A stretch of DNA of 12,000 nt from an uncultured Eggerthellaceae bacterium (GTDB lineage: Bacteria; Actinomycetota; Coriobacteriia; Coriobacteriales; Eggerthellaceae): contig CAJUSL010000050.1 in assembly GCA_910589135.1 (NCBI GenBank), positions 1 to 12,000 of the forward strand, in the 5' to 3' direction. This document shows positions 11,843 through 12,000 of the stretch, piece by piece. The translations under genes and the position numbers were made by a program. The notes beneath the pieces are model-generated. The model searched no databases. It saw only the letters and a program-made list of their open reading frames with translations, and was not told the DNA's origin. Numbering within the stretch: the stretch's first letter is position 1; each line of letters begins with the position of its first letter.

Positions 11843-12000
11843 ATGCCTGAAAGCAACGAGGCTTTTCAGCAGATCGAAAAGCATCGCAACCAGATCGACG
11901 AGCTCGACAAGCAGATCGTCGACCTGCTCAACAAGCGCGCCGGCCACTCCCTGGTCATCCGCGGCCTGAAGCCCGAGGCGAAGATGGGCCTGTTCGACGC
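11843..12000 (+). CDS. AroQ-type chorismate mutase, 3'-truncated by window edge
   Basis: The first 52 codons are present. AAAGGTGG lies 4 nt before the ATG. The segment HRNQIDELDKQIVDLLNKRA (14-33) and following residues match the first helix of AroQ chorismate mutases. R15, R32 and K43 keep the exact 17 and 11 residue spacing of the active-site R11, R28 and K39 of the E. coli P-protein mutase domain. The reaction is chorismate to prephenate, the branch point to phenylalanine and tyrosine. Whether it is a stand-alone mutase or the N-terminal domain of a fusion (for example with prephenate dehydratase) cannot be told, because the frame is open at the window end. It is separated from the DUF308 gene by 85 bp with its own -10 candidate. 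Confidence 0.85.
   Translation, partial: MPESNEAFQQIEKHRNQIDELDKQIVDLLNKRAGHSLVIRGLKPEAKMGLFD

Noticed and set aside
1..12000. Defence system, CRISPR array, prophage or biosynthetic cluster
   Set aside because: No arrays of spaced repeats, no integrase or transposase, no nuclease/effector cassette; almost all genes are recognisable chromosomal housekeeping families.

Overview
The window is GC-rich, densely coding bacterial DNA. The gene set fits an anaerobic actinobacterium of the Coriobacteriia, probably Eggerthellaceae: LL-diaminopimelate aminotransferase for lysine/cell-wall synthesis, ThrH, a stand-alone bacterial Elp3, two radical-SAM enzymes, and starts that look leaderless. The lineage is an inference from gene content and style; no rRNA is present. 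I see no tRNA, rRNA, CRISPR array, prophage or transposase gene.

Layout. (1) 1-1659: the 3' part of an alanine/glycine:cation symporter (AGCS), coupled by an ATGA overlap to a 150-residue four-helix membrane protein. (2) 1643-4378: dapL (minus) and an uncharacterised radical-SAM enzyme (plus) diverge from a 231-bp spacer that carries a perfectly palindromic -10 box. (3) 4339-7529: a Trm9-like SAM methyltransferase (minus) and an Elp3-type radical-SAM/GNAT tRNA-wobble enzyme (plus) diverge from a 506-bp spacer. That spacer holds a ~200-bp element with 40-bp imperfect terminal inverted repeats and two further stem-loops. (4) 7530-7711: a non-coding convergent gap with a large hairpin between 22-bp direct repeats. 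(5) 7712-9280: a disordered, C-tail-anchored protein (minus) diverges from thrH (plus). (6) 9374-11757: a TatD-family hydrolase (minus) diverges from an operon of uppP and a DUF308/HdeD-like membrane protein. (7) 11843-12000: the first 52 codons of an AroQ-type chorismate mutase.

From dapL onward the layout is four successive divergent pairs meeting tail-to-tail. Two convergent joints overlap outright (17 and 40 bp) and leave no room for a classical terminator between the genes. Functionally this is mostly chromosomal housekeeping: amino-acid uptake and synthesis (AGCS, DapL, ThrH, chorismate mutase), undecaprenyl phosphate recycling (UppP) and tRNA wobble-uridine modification.

The most notable biology is the Elp3 plus Trm9-like pair. 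In eukaryotes these families act in sequence on wobble U34 (cm5U, then the methyl ester mcm5U), so the pair suggests a compact bacterial version. Second are the promoter regions: a symmetric -10 box with ATGs at the expected +1 in both directions, and -10 boxes about 7 nt before ATG at other genes. Third is the inverted-repeat element between the two tRNA-modification genes.
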